From NCBI GenBank assembly GCA_016706225.1, contig JADJKB010000012.1:214895-278894 (forward strand): a stretch of DNA of 64,000 nt, given 5' to 3'. The first letter of the stretch is position 1. The number at the start of each line of letters is the position of its first letter. Both the position numbers and the translations under genes were made by a program. Source of the stretch: Myxococcales bacterium. Its GTDB lineage: Bacteria; Myxococcota_A; Polyangia; Polyangiales; Polyangiaceae. A model generated the notes under the pieces. The model was not told where the DNA came from. It searched no databases and saw nothing but the letters and a program-made list of their open reading frames with translations. Shown here one piece after another: positions 26,146 through 34,212 of the stretch.

Positions 26146-26390
26146 ATGGCCGCTCCGTTCTGCTTCTCAGACTTCTGCTCAGACCGGAGGATGGAAAGCG
26201 GGACATGCACCCGCGGGCTACGAATCTGCAACGTCGAGCAGTTGATGCTCTCTAACTCGCATTCGAACCCGTGGGTGTGCCTCGCCTGTAACGAATCCTC
26301 AGGGGAAGCCGCTCGAACCGGCTCACCATATTGCCTTCGCTGGGCGCGGCCGCTGCATGTCCCGACCAGAAGAATAGCCGAGGAGGTCGC
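26146..26390 (+). ncRNA. Predicted bridge RNA of IS110-A, copy 1
   Basis: The region upstream of the transposase shows the guide-hairpin-guide layout twice. Target loop: CTGCAACGT (26226-26234) equals the left half of the attC target; then a GAGCA/TGCTC hairpin; then CTAACTC (26252-26258), the complement of the right half GAGTTAG. Donor loop: CCTCAGGG (26297-26304) equals the element's right end at 27670-27677; then an AGCCG/CGGCT hairpin; then CCATAT (26326-26331), the complement of the left end ATATGG. This matches the bridge RNAs described for IS110 elements such as IS621. RNA ends are not known. Confidence 0.75.
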
Positions 26391-27656
26391 ATGCAGAAAA
26401 GTCTCGACGAATTTGCCGCATTCATCGGGTTGGACTGGGCCGACAAGAAGCACGATGTCTGCCTCAGTGTCCCTGGCAACGAGGGTCTGGAGCGCGAGGT
26501 CGTTCCTCACCGCCCGGCCGCTCTTGAAGCGTGGATTGCTCGACTCCGTGAGCGCTTCGCCGGTGCCCCGGTCGCCGTGGCCGTCGAGCTCGAGGAAGGC
26601 CCGATCGTCTCGGCCTTGCTCGAGCACGACTTCATCGTCGTCTGCCCGGTGAGGCCCGGCACCGTCGCCGGCTACCGCAAGACCTTCGTGCCCAGCAACG
26701 CAAAGGACGACCCCACCGACGCAGAGCTGATCCTGGAGCTGCTGCTGCGCCATCCGGAGAAGCTTCCGCCACTCAAACGGGAAAGCGCTCCCATGCGACA
26801 GCTCCGCCGTCTCGTCGCCGAACGCCGCGCCTTCGTCGAGGACCGGGTGCGCATCACCAACCGCATCACGGCTGCACTCAAGGCCTATTACCCGCAGGTT
26901 CTGGGCTGGTTTCGCGACAAGTGGACCGACGTGTTCATCGACTTCATCGAGCGCTGGCCGACCCTCCAGGACGCCCAGAGAGCTCGCCGCGAGACCGTGG
27001 TCGCGTTCTTCCACGGCCACAACGTTCGACAGAAGGCCGTCATCGACCGCCGCCTCGAAGAGCTCCACAGCGAACGGCCGCTCACGACCGACGCTGGTGC
27101 CATCGAGCCCGCTCGGTTCATGGTCCAGCTCCTTCTGCCGCAGCTCCGTGCCGTCTGCGCCGCCATCGAGCAGTTCGACGTCAGGATCGCGACCTTGGCC
27201 CAGTCGCTGCCCGACTTCGAGCTCTTCGACTCGCTCCCTGGAGCCGGTCCTGCGCTGGCTCCTCGACTGCTGACTGCCTTCGGCGAGCGTCGCGAGCGGT
27301 TCCCCACCGCCGCTGCCGTCCAGAAGTGCATGGGCATCGCGCCGGTCACCGAGCGCAGCGGGAACAAGAGCTGGGTCCATTGGCGCTACGCCTGCACCAA
27401 GTTCCTCCGCCAAACCTTCGTCGAGTGGACCGAGCAGACCATTCCGCGCTCGTTTTGGGCCAAGGCCTTCTACGAGAAGCAGCGCGCCAAGGGCTCGTCA
27501 CACAACGCCGCAGTCCGCTCCCTCGCTTTCAAATGGATCCGAATCATTCACCGCTGCTGGCTCGACCGAACCCGCTACGACGAATCACGCTACCTGACCG
27601 CACTCCAAAAGCGTGGCTCCCCCCTGCTCGCGTTTGCGGTGCAGCAAGCTCAGTAG
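26391..27656 (+). CDS. IS110-group transposase (RNA-guided recombinase)
   Basis: A 421-residue transposase. The N-terminal RuvC-like DEDD domain shows AFIGLDWADKKHDVCL (Asp), VAVELEEGPIVSALLEHDFIVV (Glu) and KDDPTDAELILELL (Asp pair). The C-terminal Tnp20 domain has SLPGAGPALAPRLLTAFGERRERFPTAAAVQKCMGIAPVTERSGNKSWVHWRYACTKFLRQTFVEW, with the probable catalytic Ser in RSGN. ATG 26391 has AGGAGG just upstream. Intact and identical in both copies, so probably active recently. Confidence 0.94.
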   Translation: MQKSLDEFAAFIGLDWADKKHDVCLSVPGNEGLEREVVPHRPAALEAWIARLRERFAGAPVAVAVELEEGPIVSALLEHDFIVVCPVRPGTVAGYRKTFVPSNAKDDPTDAELILELLLRHPEKLPPLKRESAPMRQLRRLVAERRAFVEDRVRITNRITAALKAYYPQVLGWFRDKWTDVFIDFIERWPTLQDAQRARRETVVAFFHGHNVRQKAVIDRRLEELHSERPLTTDAGAIEPARFMVQLLLPQLRAVCAAIEQFDVRIATLAQSLPDFELFDSLPGAGPALAPRLLTAFGERRERFPTAAAVQKCMGIAPVTERSGNKSWVHWRYACTKFLRQTFVEWTEQTIPRSFWAKAFYEKQRAKGSSHNAAVRSLAFKWIRIIHRCWLDRTRYDESRYLTALQKRGSPLLAFAVQQAQ

Positions 27657-27683
27657 GGCTTGCGGTCCGCCTCAGGGCGTGAG

Positions 27684-28007
27684 TTAGGCGGCTCCGTGAA
27701 ATGTGACCTGACCCAGATCGGGACCGGCGCCCCGCACGGCGCTCCAGACGGCGAGGATCATGACCATGTCGCCGTCGGTTACATAGTAGACCTGATAGCG
27801 AGTTGCGCGGAGCAGTGTGCGGCGAAGGAACGGTACGTCCGGGTGCGCGATGCGGCGCCCGAGACGCGGCATGGCGTCCAGACTTGCAACCGCTGCGCGG
27901 AATTCCTCGAAAAATAGATTGGGTGCCGCTTGGCGATTGAAGCGCCACCAATCGTCGATGGCCTCGAGTTGGCGGTCGGCTTCAGGCGCCGTGACGACGG
28001 TCGCCAT
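27684..28007 (-). CDS. RelE/ParE-type toxin (cassette 26)
   Basis: A 107-residue ParE/RelE toxin: VVTAPEADRQLEAIDDWWRFNRQAAPNLFFEEFRAAVASLDAMPRLGRR and RYQVYYVTDGDMVMILAVWSAVRG. ATG 28007 overlaps the antitoxin stop (TGATG). The stop TAA comes from the attC26 R box at 27684-27686, showing that gene and site belong together. It is a distant relative of the plus-strand toxin at 30340. Confidence 0.87.
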   Translation of the reverse strand: MATVVTAPEADRQLEAIDDWWRFNRQAAPNLFFEEFRAAVASLDAMPRLGRRIAHPDVPFLRRTLLRATRYQVYYVTDGDMVMILAVWSAVRGAGPDLGQVTFHGAA

Positions 28008-28237
28008 CAGCGTTTTGCTGCGAGACGATCGAGAATTTCGTGCGCAGGACGAGCGCGACCGGCGCTCACCGAGCTCCACGCTTGGGTGATTGCCTTGCTC
28101 AGCACAGCGCGCTCGCTGTCGTCGAGCTCGTCACCTTCGTCGTCAACCACGAGGTCGAGCACGGTGCCTTCGGGGAGTTCGGTGGGCTCGTCGAGAACGA
28201 GTCGACCGCTTTGAACACGTGCGCGCAGCGACGACAT
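28007..28237 (-). CDS. Antitoxin (cassette 26)
   Basis: A 76-residue acidic antitoxin: MSSLRARVQSGRLVLDEPTELPEGTVLDLVVDDEGDELDDSERAVL, then AHEILDRLAAKR. It belongs to the same family as 30122-30343 and 17329-17559, which sit in inverted cassettes. It overlaps the toxin start by one base. Confidence 0.83.
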   Translation of the reverse strand: MSSLRARVQSGRLVLDEPTELPEGTVLDLVVDDEGDELDDSERAVLSKAITQAWSSVSAGRARPAHEILDRLAAKR

Positions 28238-28323
28238 AGCTGGAGGGTACCACCGCGTGGGCGGCCCGCCAATCGCAGGCGCCATTTCCAAAGCACGGGC
28301 GCAGCGGCTGGGTCGCTGGGTCC

Positions 28324-28489
28324 GTCTAACGGGATGACGTTCACCCGCGAACGCCAGGAACATCGTAGCAGAGCGCGAGGCGCTGCAGAGGCGGGCGAGT
28401 GCCGAAGACAGAGTGGTCGCCCGCCGGCGCGGAACGGACGGTGAAACTCGCCATGGCCGGCGTTCGTCGGGTGGAACGTCGAGTTAGAC
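28324..28489 (-). repeat. attC25
   Basis: 166 bp, outer boxes GTCTAAC and GTTAGAC; the inner part varies from the consensus (CCAGGAACATCGTAGCAG in one arm). It belongs to the small membrane-protein cassette to its right. Confidence 0.9.
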
Positions 28490-28525
28490 GGCGACAGTCG
28501 CCACGGCGACAGTCGTGGTGGGAGA

Positions 28526-28768
28526 TCACTTCCGCTCTGCGGCGGCGCGACTGCGCGCGTGAGAACGGTATGCGAGCACCGCCGACACGGCAAACGTAAC
28601 GGTCGTGAACAAGAAGGCGCCGTACCAGAGCGAGAGGTTGCGGTGCGCGCGGTCGGCCGAGTACCCGGGAGACGCGGCGAAGGAACCGACCATGGCGATT
28701 GCGGAGGCACTGAAGCAGGCGCCAGCGAACGCAACGATGGCAACAGCGATGTGAGCTCGCGTGCGCAT
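28526..28768 (-). CDS. Small two-helix membrane protein (cassette 25)
   Basis: An 80-residue protein with two predicted membrane helices: HIAVAIVAFAGACFSASAIAMVGSFA and LSLWYGAFLFTTVTFAVSAVLAY, and a basic C-terminal tail (RSHARSRAAAERK). No family is recognised. It fills its short cassette. ATG 28768. Confidence 0.65.
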   Translation of the reverse strand: MRTRAHIAVAIVAFAGACFSASAIAMVGSFAASPGYSADRAHRNLSLWYGAFLFTTVTFAVSAVLAYRSHARSRAAAERK

Positions 28769-28792
28769 AATCAGTTGGGCGCCTTTTCGGCC

Positions 28793-28957
28793 GGATAACG
28801 AGACACACGTTCACCCGCGAACGCCGAGCGTCAAGTCGTCAGTCGGCAAGGCGCGACAGACGCGGGCGAGTGCCGCATCAGAGTGGTCGCCCGCGGAAGC
28901 GGAACGCACGGTGAAGTCGGCAGGGCCGGCGTTCGGCGGGTGCAACGTGAGTTATGC
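28793..28957 (-). repeat. attC24
   Basis: 165 bp, outer boxes GGATAAC and GTTATGC, consensus arms. It belongs to the secreted-protein cassette to its right. Confidence 0.92.
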
Positions 28958-29001
28958 AGTGCGGGGAACTAGCGGGGCGATTCGCGATGTCCCTATGGCC
29001 A

Positions 29002-29862
29002 TCACGGGCCTGACATTCGAACAGAGACATCGAACTCTACGCGGACAGGGCTGCGCGCGCGCTTCAGGCAGTCTGCTGCGCTCTGCGACAAGCTGGCGCC
29101 GCCGGCGAGCTCCGCGCCTCCTGGACCAATTGTCAGCACGGAGTCTACCACCTCCGGCGGGGATCGTTCGTTCATCAAAGCGCGGAGGTAGCAACCTTGA
29201 ATGATTGACGACAACTCGTTCCCGTTCGCGGTCGCGTCAGGTCTCGCGGGTCTAGCGTCCGCGCGCACCCATGGGCCACCGCGCAACCAGGCGGCCCCCA
29301 GGGCTGTGCTGCGCGTGATGCTGGCAACCCGCCAGAATTCGCCGTACTCAAAACCTCCAAACCTCAGAAGGAGAACGGACCAGTGCCCACACGCTGTCGA
29401 CCCCTCACACTCGAGCTGGATCACCGCCAGTGCGCGGTCGTTCGATTCCCGAAGCGCCCTGGCCTCCGTGGCGTCGACCGCACCCGGCAGAGCCTCGACG
29501 AAACGCCGGCAGCTGCCGGTCTTGCACCAAGGCGCCGCCTGGTACTCCAGAACGAAGGCGCGCCCTTCACCAAGAGCCGCAAGCAGATGCGACACTAGTT
29601 TCGACGGGACGGAGTACATCTCGCCGTCGCCAGGACGGACAATAGGCCCTGGTTCTTCGGCACGAGCCGCGTCGAGCGACGCCGACGGCGCAGCGTGTTC
29701 AGTCCCGCCGTCGGAACTGGCGGCCCACGCTGGAGCACTGCGTGTGGCGCAGTTCGAAAAAGCCGGAAGCGGAACGCAGCCAAGCACCCCGATCCAAGCG
29801 AGCCGCGACCACCCGCTGGCTCGCACCCAACCATGCAGTCGATGTCCGGCTGAGGGCAACAT
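29002..29862 (-). CDS. Secreted hypothetical protein (cassette 24)
   Basis: A 286-residue protein with an N-terminal hydrophobic segment (LAWIGVLGCVPLPAF), either a signal peptide or a lipobox at LGC. The body has no recognised domain; LLAALGEGRAFVLEYQAAPWCKTGSCRRFVEALPGAVDATEARAL and ALAVIQLECEGSTACGHWSVLLLRFGGFEYGEFWR suggest a disulfide-bearing alpha/beta fold. Starts at 29862 or at the ATG created by the R box at 29871 are both possible. Minus strand, filling its cassette. Confidence 0.62.
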   Translation of the reverse strand: MLPSAGHRLHGWVRASGWSRLAWIGVLGCVPLPAFSNCATRSAPAWAASSDGGTEHAAPSASLDAARAEEPGPIVRPGDGEMYSVPSKLVSHLLAALGEGRAFVLEYQAAPWCKTGSCRRFVEALPGAVDATEARALRESNDRALAVIQLECEGSTACGHWSVLLLRFGGFEYGEFWRVASITRSTALGAAWLRGGPWVRADARPARPDATANGNELSSIIQGCYLRALMNERSPPEVVDSVLTIGPGGAELAGGASLSQSAADCLKRARSPVRVEFDVSVRMSGP

Positions 29863-29867
29863 GAGCT

Positions 29868-30033
29868 GCATAACGGGATGACGTTCACCCGCGAACGCCG
29901 GCCTCTAAGATAGCAGAGCGCGTGGCGCTACTCACGCGGGCGAGTGCCGCATCAGAATGGTCGCCCGCGGAAGCGGAACGGACGCAGGGGCAAAGCCAGG
30001 CCGGCGTTCGTCGGGTGCAACGGCCAGTCATGC
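29868..30033 (-). repeat. attC23
   Basis: 166 bp, outer boxes GCATAAC and GTCATGC (a variant of GTTATGC). It bounds the inverted TA cassette to its right. Confidence 0.88.
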
Positions 30034-30121
30034 AGTGCATGGAAATGCGCTTCGGCTTTGGCGTCTGACAGACGCTGGCGATGTGACGACCATCACGCTA
30101 GGCTTGGCCTCGATGTTGACC

Positions 30122-30343
30122 ATGAAAGCGCGTGTGCGAAACGGACGCTTGCGGCTGGACGAGCCGTATGAGGCGCCGGATGGCACTGAGGTCGACGTGG
30201 CGATCATCGACGACGGAGACGAGCTCGACGACGAGTCACGCGCCCGCCTCCACGCGGCACTCTCGCGCGGGCACGAGCAGATGGTGCGCCGCGAGGTTGT
30301 ACCTGCGGATGAAGTGCTGTCGAAGCTCGGCACGCGCGGATGA
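30122..30343 (+). CDS. Antitoxin (inverted cassette 23)
   Basis: A 73-residue acidic protein, MKARVRNGRLRLDEPYEAPDGTEVDVAIIDDGDELDDESRARLHAAL...DEVLSKLGTRG. It belongs to the same family as the antitoxins at 17329 and 28007. It lies on the plus strand, against the direction of the array, so it needs its own promoter. ATG 30122 is preferred over 30113. Its stop overlaps the toxin ATG (ATGA). Confidence 0.8.
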   Translation: MKARVRNGRLRLDEPYEAPDGTEVDVAIIDDGDELDDESRARLHAALSRGHEQMVRREVVPADEVLSKLGTRG

Positions 30344-30648
30344 GCCGGTACCGGGTCGAGTTCGCACTGGTTGCCGAGGAGCAGGTCGAGGCGATCCAGC
30401 AGTGGTGGGTGGAGCACCGACCGGCCGCGCCACGCCTCTTCAAGGAGGAGCTGCACGCCGCCGTGCGTTTGCTGGAGGATTGGCCTGAGCTAGGAACCGA
30501 GTACACCGCTGCGCCAGTACCCGGCGTGCGGCGCGTCGTGATCGGCGCGTCCCGGTATCACGTGTACTGGGAGGTTGATTCGGCCTCCAAGACGGTGACC
30601 ATCACCGCGGTGTGGTACGGCGGTCGGGGCGCCGGGCCTCCGCTGTAG
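30340..30648 (+). CDS. RelE/ParE-type toxin (inverted cassette 23)
   Basis: A 102-residue intact toxin: SRYRVEFALVAEEQVEAIQQWWVEHRPAAPRLFKEELHAAVRLLEDWPELGTEY and RRVVIGASRYHVYWEVDSASKTVTITAVWYGG. It is the intact version of the broken gene at 17556-17863. Plus strand. Confidence 0.87.
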   Translation: MSRYRVEFALVAEEQVEAIQQWWVEHRPAAPRLFKEELHAAVRLLEDWPELGTEYTAAPVPGVRRVVIGASRYHVYWEVDSASKTVTITAVWYGGRGAGPPL

Positions 30649-30661
30649 CGTGGCCCCAGCT

Positions 30662-30826
30662 GCATAACGAGACACACGTTCACCCGCGAATGCCGAGCGT
30701 CAAGTCGTGGGTTCGCGAGGCGCTTCACACGCGGGCGCGTGCGGTATCAGAATGTTCGCCCGCGGGCGCGGGACGGACGGTGAAGTCGGCAGGGCCGGCG
30801 GTCGACGGGTGCAACGTGAGTTAGGC
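30662..30826 (-). repeat. attC22
   Basis: 165 bp, outer boxes GCATAAC and GTTAGGC, consensus arms. It bounds the inverted HicBA cassette to its right. Confidence 0.92.
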
Positions 30827-30858
30827 GGCGTGAACCTTCCATGGTAGTTTTCGGCTAC

Positions 30859-31068
30859 ATGCGAGCCTTTACCGCAGTCGTCGAGCGCGATGCCGACACG
30901 GGTCTGTACGTCGGGTACGTGCCAGGGTGGCCGGGGGCGCATTCGCAAGGCGCAACGGTGGATGAGCTCCAGGAGAACTTGCAAGAGGTCATCGCGATGC
31001 TGCTGGAGGATGGGGAGCCCAGCCTGGAATCCGAGTTCGTGGGGACGCACACTGTTCGGGTCGCATAG
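30859..31068 (+). CDS. hicB: HicB-type antitoxin (inverted cassette 22)
   Basis: A 69-residue partial RNase-H-fold antitoxin: MRAFTAVVERDADTGLYVGYVPGWPGAHSQGATVDELQENLQEVIAMLLEDGEP is the HicB signature (F-x-x-x-x-P-x-x-P-G-x-x-x-x-G-x-T-x-x-E). ATG 30859 is preferred over 30841. It is directly followed by hicA, on the plus strand, opposite to the array direction. Confidence 0.88.
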   Translation: MRAFTAVVERDADTGLYVGYVPGWPGAHSQGATVDELQENLQEVIAMLLEDGEPSLESEFVGTHTVRVA

Positions 31069-31293
31069 GTGGGAGACATCCCTGTTCTCAAACCGCGCGA
31101 GGTCGTGGCCATTCTCGAACGGCTTGGCTTCGCCGAAGTTCGCCAGCGCGGGTCGCACAAGCAGTTTCGTCACCCGGATGGGCGCGTCACGACGGTCCCG
31201 TTCCACGCCTCACGGGACATCTCGCCAAGTCTCCTCCGGAAGATCGCTCACGACATCGGAATGGACGTTCGTGACTTTGTCGCCCGGCGGTAG
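31069..31293 (+). CDS. hicA: HicA mRNA interferase (inverted cassette 22)
   Basis: A 74-residue double-stranded-RNA-binding-fold toxin. PREVVAILERLGFAEVRQRGSHKQFRHPDGRVTTVPFHASRDISPSLLRKIAHDIGM has the catalytic His in G-S-H. GTG 31069 follows the hicB stop directly. Confidence 0.9.
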   Translation: MGDIPVLKPREVVAILERLGFAEVRQRGSHKQFRHPDGRVTTVPFHASRDISPSLLRKIAHDIGMDVRDFVARR

Positions 31294-31305
31294 CTCGACC
31301 GCCTA

Positions 31306-31872
31306 GTCAGAATGGAACGACTGGCTCGAGTTCACGAAGTCGTAGGTTACGCGCTGGATAGCGCGCAGAGCTACACGTGAAAGGAGCCGGTCATGGGCAA
31401 GGTTACACGATACGTCGGCATGGACGTCCACGCGGAAACGATTTCAGTAGCGATCGTCGAGGGTCGCGGTGTCGCGAGGTCTTTGGGGACCATCGCGAAT
31501 CGGCCTGAGGCCATCCGCCGCCTCATCGGCAAGCTCGGCGACGCGAGCAGTCTCCGCGTTTGCTACGAGGCGGGCCCGACCGGGTACGTCTTGTACTGGC
31601 AGCTCACGAAGTTGGGCGTGGCATGCGAGGTGGTGGCGCCATCGTTGATCCCGACCAAGCCGGGCGATCGAGTCAAGACGGATCGACGCGACGCGGAGAA
31701 GCTCGCGCGTTCGTACCGCAGCGGAGATCTCACAGCGGTCTGGGTCCCCAATGCTGAGCACGAGGCGCTGCGGGACTTGGTTCGCGCTCGTGAGGCGGCA
31801 AAGAAGGACGAGCTGCGAGCGAAGCATCGGCTGAGCAAGTACCTGCTGCGGAACGGCCAGCGACAGGCAGAG
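31306..31872 (+). mobile_element. IS1111-group element (IS1111-B), copy 1, truncated
   Basis: The left end GTCAGAATGGAACGAC is inserted after CCGCCTA, the outer box of an attC site. It is cut off at 31872 by the start of an IS21-like remnant, so only the left part and the first two thirds of the transposase N-domain remain. The right end with its RNA region is lost. Confidence 0.88.
31393..31872 (+). pseudogene. IS1111-B transposase, 3' truncated
   Basis: Matches the first 160 residues of the intact transposase at 35214: YVGMDVHAETISVAIVEGRG, VCYEAGPTGYVLYWQL and KTDRRDAEKLARSY (the DEDD residues). It runs into foreign sequence after NGQRQAE. Confidence 0.88.
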
Positions 31873-31999
31873 TGTCAGCAGCGGCCTGACTGAGCACCAA
31901 TCCCACCGAGACCACCGGGACCCGGGTCCGGCGACGTCGGTGGCGTGATGGGTGCCAGGAATTGGCTCGGGCTCGGGGTGGGACGCGACGCTGGTCGGC

Positions 32000-32419
32000 A
32001 TGGGCCGAGAAGCGAAACGGTGCACGGAGTGTCGCAGGTGGTTCCAGCCAGCGGCTTCGGCGAAGCTGGGGCAGCGAGTCTGTAGCAAGGCGTGCCGCGC
32101 TTCTCGGCGTCGCAAGCTCGCTCGACGCCGCCGACACAAGGCTCCGCTGCTGCATCGGGTCGATGCGCGATTGCGCCAGCAGGAGCGCCGCCAGCGGCTG
32201 CGCGAGCGGGGTTGTCACGCGCCACCTCGCGGCGGAAGTCCCTGGAATTGCAGCTCGAATTGCGCGCTTTCGTGGACGGCGCTTTGGAGCTGTCACGCGC
32301 CACCCTCGAGCGAGGATTGCCCAGGATTTTGGCTCGATCAGCTGCCTCTTCGTGGACAGAAACCGGACCGCCGGGGGCAGTGTCACGCGCCACCCTCGCG
32401 CCATAACCGCCGGAGATGA
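32000..32419 (+). CDS. Small Cys-rich protein of the IS21-like element
   Basis: MGREAKRCTECRRWFQPAASAKLGQRVCSKACRASRRRKLARRRR contains C-x-x-C and C-x-x-x-C, a short zinc-finger-like motif followed by a very basic helix. Such ORFs accompany some IS21-type elements. Only the first about 75 residues look protein-like; the rest overlaps the direct repeats and may not be translated. Confidence 0.45.
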   Translation: MGREAKRCTECRRWFQPAASAKLGQRVCSKACRASRRRKLARRRRHKAPLLHRVDARLRQQERRQRLRERGCHAPPRGGSPWNCSSNCALSWTALWSCHAPPSSEDCPGFWLDQLPLRGQKPDRRGQCHAPPSRHNRRR

Positions 32420-32463
32420 TGCGGATTATCCGGGTTTTCGTGGACGGGATGTCACGCGCCAGG
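32214..32463 (+). repeat. Four direct repeats of TGTCACGCGCCA
   Basis: TGTCACGCGCCACC (with one variant ending AGG) occurs at about 32214, 32289, 32380 and 32449, three of them preceded by a TTCGTGGAC tract. IS21 elements often have repeated transposase-binding sites near their ends, which may be what these are. Confidence 0.6.
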
Positions 32464-32500
32464 CTCGTCACGGACGACCGGCGCAACGTGCAATCGGCCC

Positions 32501-32788
32501 ATGAGATCCACCCTCCACCCCGAGACACTGGCGCAAGCGCCCGAGCTCGCGACGCTGAAGTCGCTCGAAGTGCTCTTGCTCATCACGACGCGCGCACTCG
32601 TCGCGGCGCATCCGACTCTGATCGACGACGCCTCCGCGCCCTGGCGTCGCGCTCCGCGCTCGGTTCGCAAGGCGCGCAATCTCGTGAGGCGGATCGCCCC
32701 GCTTCGCCGTGCGCTCGAGAGCTACCGCACGGCGGTGCTCGACGCGCTCGCTCCCGCTGACATCGACGACAGCGACATCCCGTTCTGA
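32501..32788 (+). CDS. Small ORF upstream of istA
   Basis: A 95-residue Leu/Ala/Arg-rich helical protein ending ALAPADIDDSDIPF. The stop overlaps the istA ATG. No family is recognised. Its tight coupling to istA suggests it belongs to the element. Confidence 0.5.
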   Translation: MRSTLHPETLAQAPELATLKSLEVLLLITTRALVAAHPTLIDDASAPWRRAPRSVRKARNLVRRIAPLRRALESYRTAVLDALAPADIDDSDIPF

Positions 32789-34025
32789 TGGCCATCGACG
32801 CTGACGCTGTGCGGGCAGAGGTCATGCGCCTTCACTACTTGGAGCGGCTGAGCATCCGGGCGATCGCGCGCCGGCTGGGGCTCGCCAGGCGTACAGTGCG
32901 GCGCCATCTGGGCAAGTTGCCCCCGCGTGAAACATCCAATCCGGCGCCGCGACCCTCGCTGCTCGATCCGTTCGCTCGGAAGATCGAGTCGATGATCGAA
33001 GGCTCGCCGGAGCTTCGTGCGCCGCAGATCCTCGAGCGGCTTCGTCCACTGGGCTACACCGGCGGGCTCAGCATCTTGCGCAGCCGCGTGAGAGCGCTGC
33101 GGCCAACGACACCGCGAGATGCATTTCTCACGCTGGACTTTGCGCCGGGTGAGGCCATGCAGGTCGACTGGGCAGACTTCGGCTTCGCGATCCCGGGCGT
33201 GCCTCGGCGCGTCAGCGCCTTCGTGGCAGTGCTCTGCTACTCGCGGCGCTTGTACCTGGAATTCGTGCTCAGCCAGCAGATGGGCTCTTTCCTTCGCTGC
33301 ATGGACCGCGCGCTGGAATTCTTCCAGGGCGCCACCACCGTCGACATCTTCGACAACATGAAGACGGTGGTGCTGGAGCACCCGCGCTCGGGCCCGACTC
33401 GCTTCAACCCCCCCACATGCTCTCCTACGCCGTCGCACGCGGCGGTTTTGCCGTCGTTCGCCTGCTCGCCGGGGCACGCTGCGGCCAAGGGCCGAGTCGA
33501 GCGCCCGATCCACTTCGTCCGAGATCGCTTCTGGACGGGACGACGCTTCTCGAGCTTGCTCGACCTCAATGCCCAGGGGAGCGCGTGGCGCGACGACTCT
33601 GCAATCTCCGAGAGCACGCCGAAACCGGCAAGGTGCCCGAGCTCGTCTTCGAGCACGAGGAGCGCGCGCGGCTCAGACCGCTGCCTGCGACGCCCTTCGA
33701 TACCGACGATGTCGAGTCGGCAACGGTAACCAAGACGTTTCGAGTCCCCTGCGACCGCAACAGGTACTCGGTCCCGTGGCGTCTGGTCAGCCAGAGCGTC
33801 CTGGTCCGTGCCAACGACGAGACCGTACGGGTGATGCTGGGCACCAAGTGCGTCGCGGAGCACGCTCGCTGCTGGAGCATCAATCAGGACGTCCGCCAGG
33901 AGTCCCACTCCCGCGGTCTGCGCGAAGCGAAGAATCCCGCTGACCCTGCCGCGTCGACTCGTGATCGCTTCGGTGACACAGGCGAGCAGTATTTCAAGTT
34001 GCTCGCCGCATCCTACCACTTCAAG
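32788..34025 (+). pseudogene. istA: IS21-like transposase IstA, frameshifted
   Basis: The N-terminal helix-turn-helix (LERLSIRAIARRLGLARRTVRRHLG) and integrase core start (APGEAMQVDWADFGFAIPG, FDNMKTVVLEH) are in one frame. After about 33410 the core continues in alternating frames (GRVERPIHFVRDRFWTGR, then HAETGKVPELVFEHEERARLRPLP and later). At least two indels are needed to join them, so the gene is dead in this sequence. Confidence 0.82.
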
Positions 34026-34039
34026 AGGTGCCTGGAGCG

Positions 34040-34079
34040 CCCGCGCGCGGGGCTCATCTGCTGCAATGACCTGTTGGCC
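34040..34079 (-). repeat. attC inner-end fragment
   Basis: CTCATCTGCTGCAATGACCTGTTGGCC resembles the end of the divergent attC16 (CGTCTGCTGCAACGTCCTGTTAGAC). It may be the remaining half of the attC hit by IS1111-B copy 1. Confidence 0.45.
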
Positions 34080-34212
34080 ACGCCGTCAGCAAGTCGGCGG
34101 GGCGCTGACCGAGGCCGGCCCGTGTGCTGCAGACAGTGTGTCGCCGGCCGGTGCGGAATGGGCGGTGAAGTTGGCAATGCCCGCGCTCGGCGGGAGCAGC
34201 AGCGAGTTAGAC
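34080..34212 (-). repeat. attC21, left box missing
   Basis: About 130 bp of divergent attC ending in GTTAGAC (34206). GGTGCGGAATGGGCGGTGAAG and CCCGCGCTCGGCGGG match the consensus inner and arm segments. The R box gives the stop codon of the PIN-domain gene. Confidence 0.65.

Larger units (their letters stand above)
26142..27680 (+). mobile_element. IS110-group element (IS110-A), copy 1, inserted in attC26
   Basis: 1539 bp between two GT dinucleotides, at TGCAACGT (26133-26141) and GTGAGTTAGGC (27679-27689). The left non-coding region (about 245 bases) precedes the transposase and there is little after it, which is the IS110-group layout. I saw no terminal inverted repeats. The copy at 43447-44984 is practically identical and sits at the same attC position. 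Confidence 0.9.
31873..34030 (+). mobile_element. IS21-like element remnant
   Basis: Begins with TGTCAGCAGCGGCCTGAC, an IS21-type end. It carries a small Cys-rich ORF, a second small ORF and a broken istA. No istB follows, and I could not identify a right end; it runs into attC fragments near 34030. It truncates IS1111-B copy 1 and so arrived later. Confidence 0.65.
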
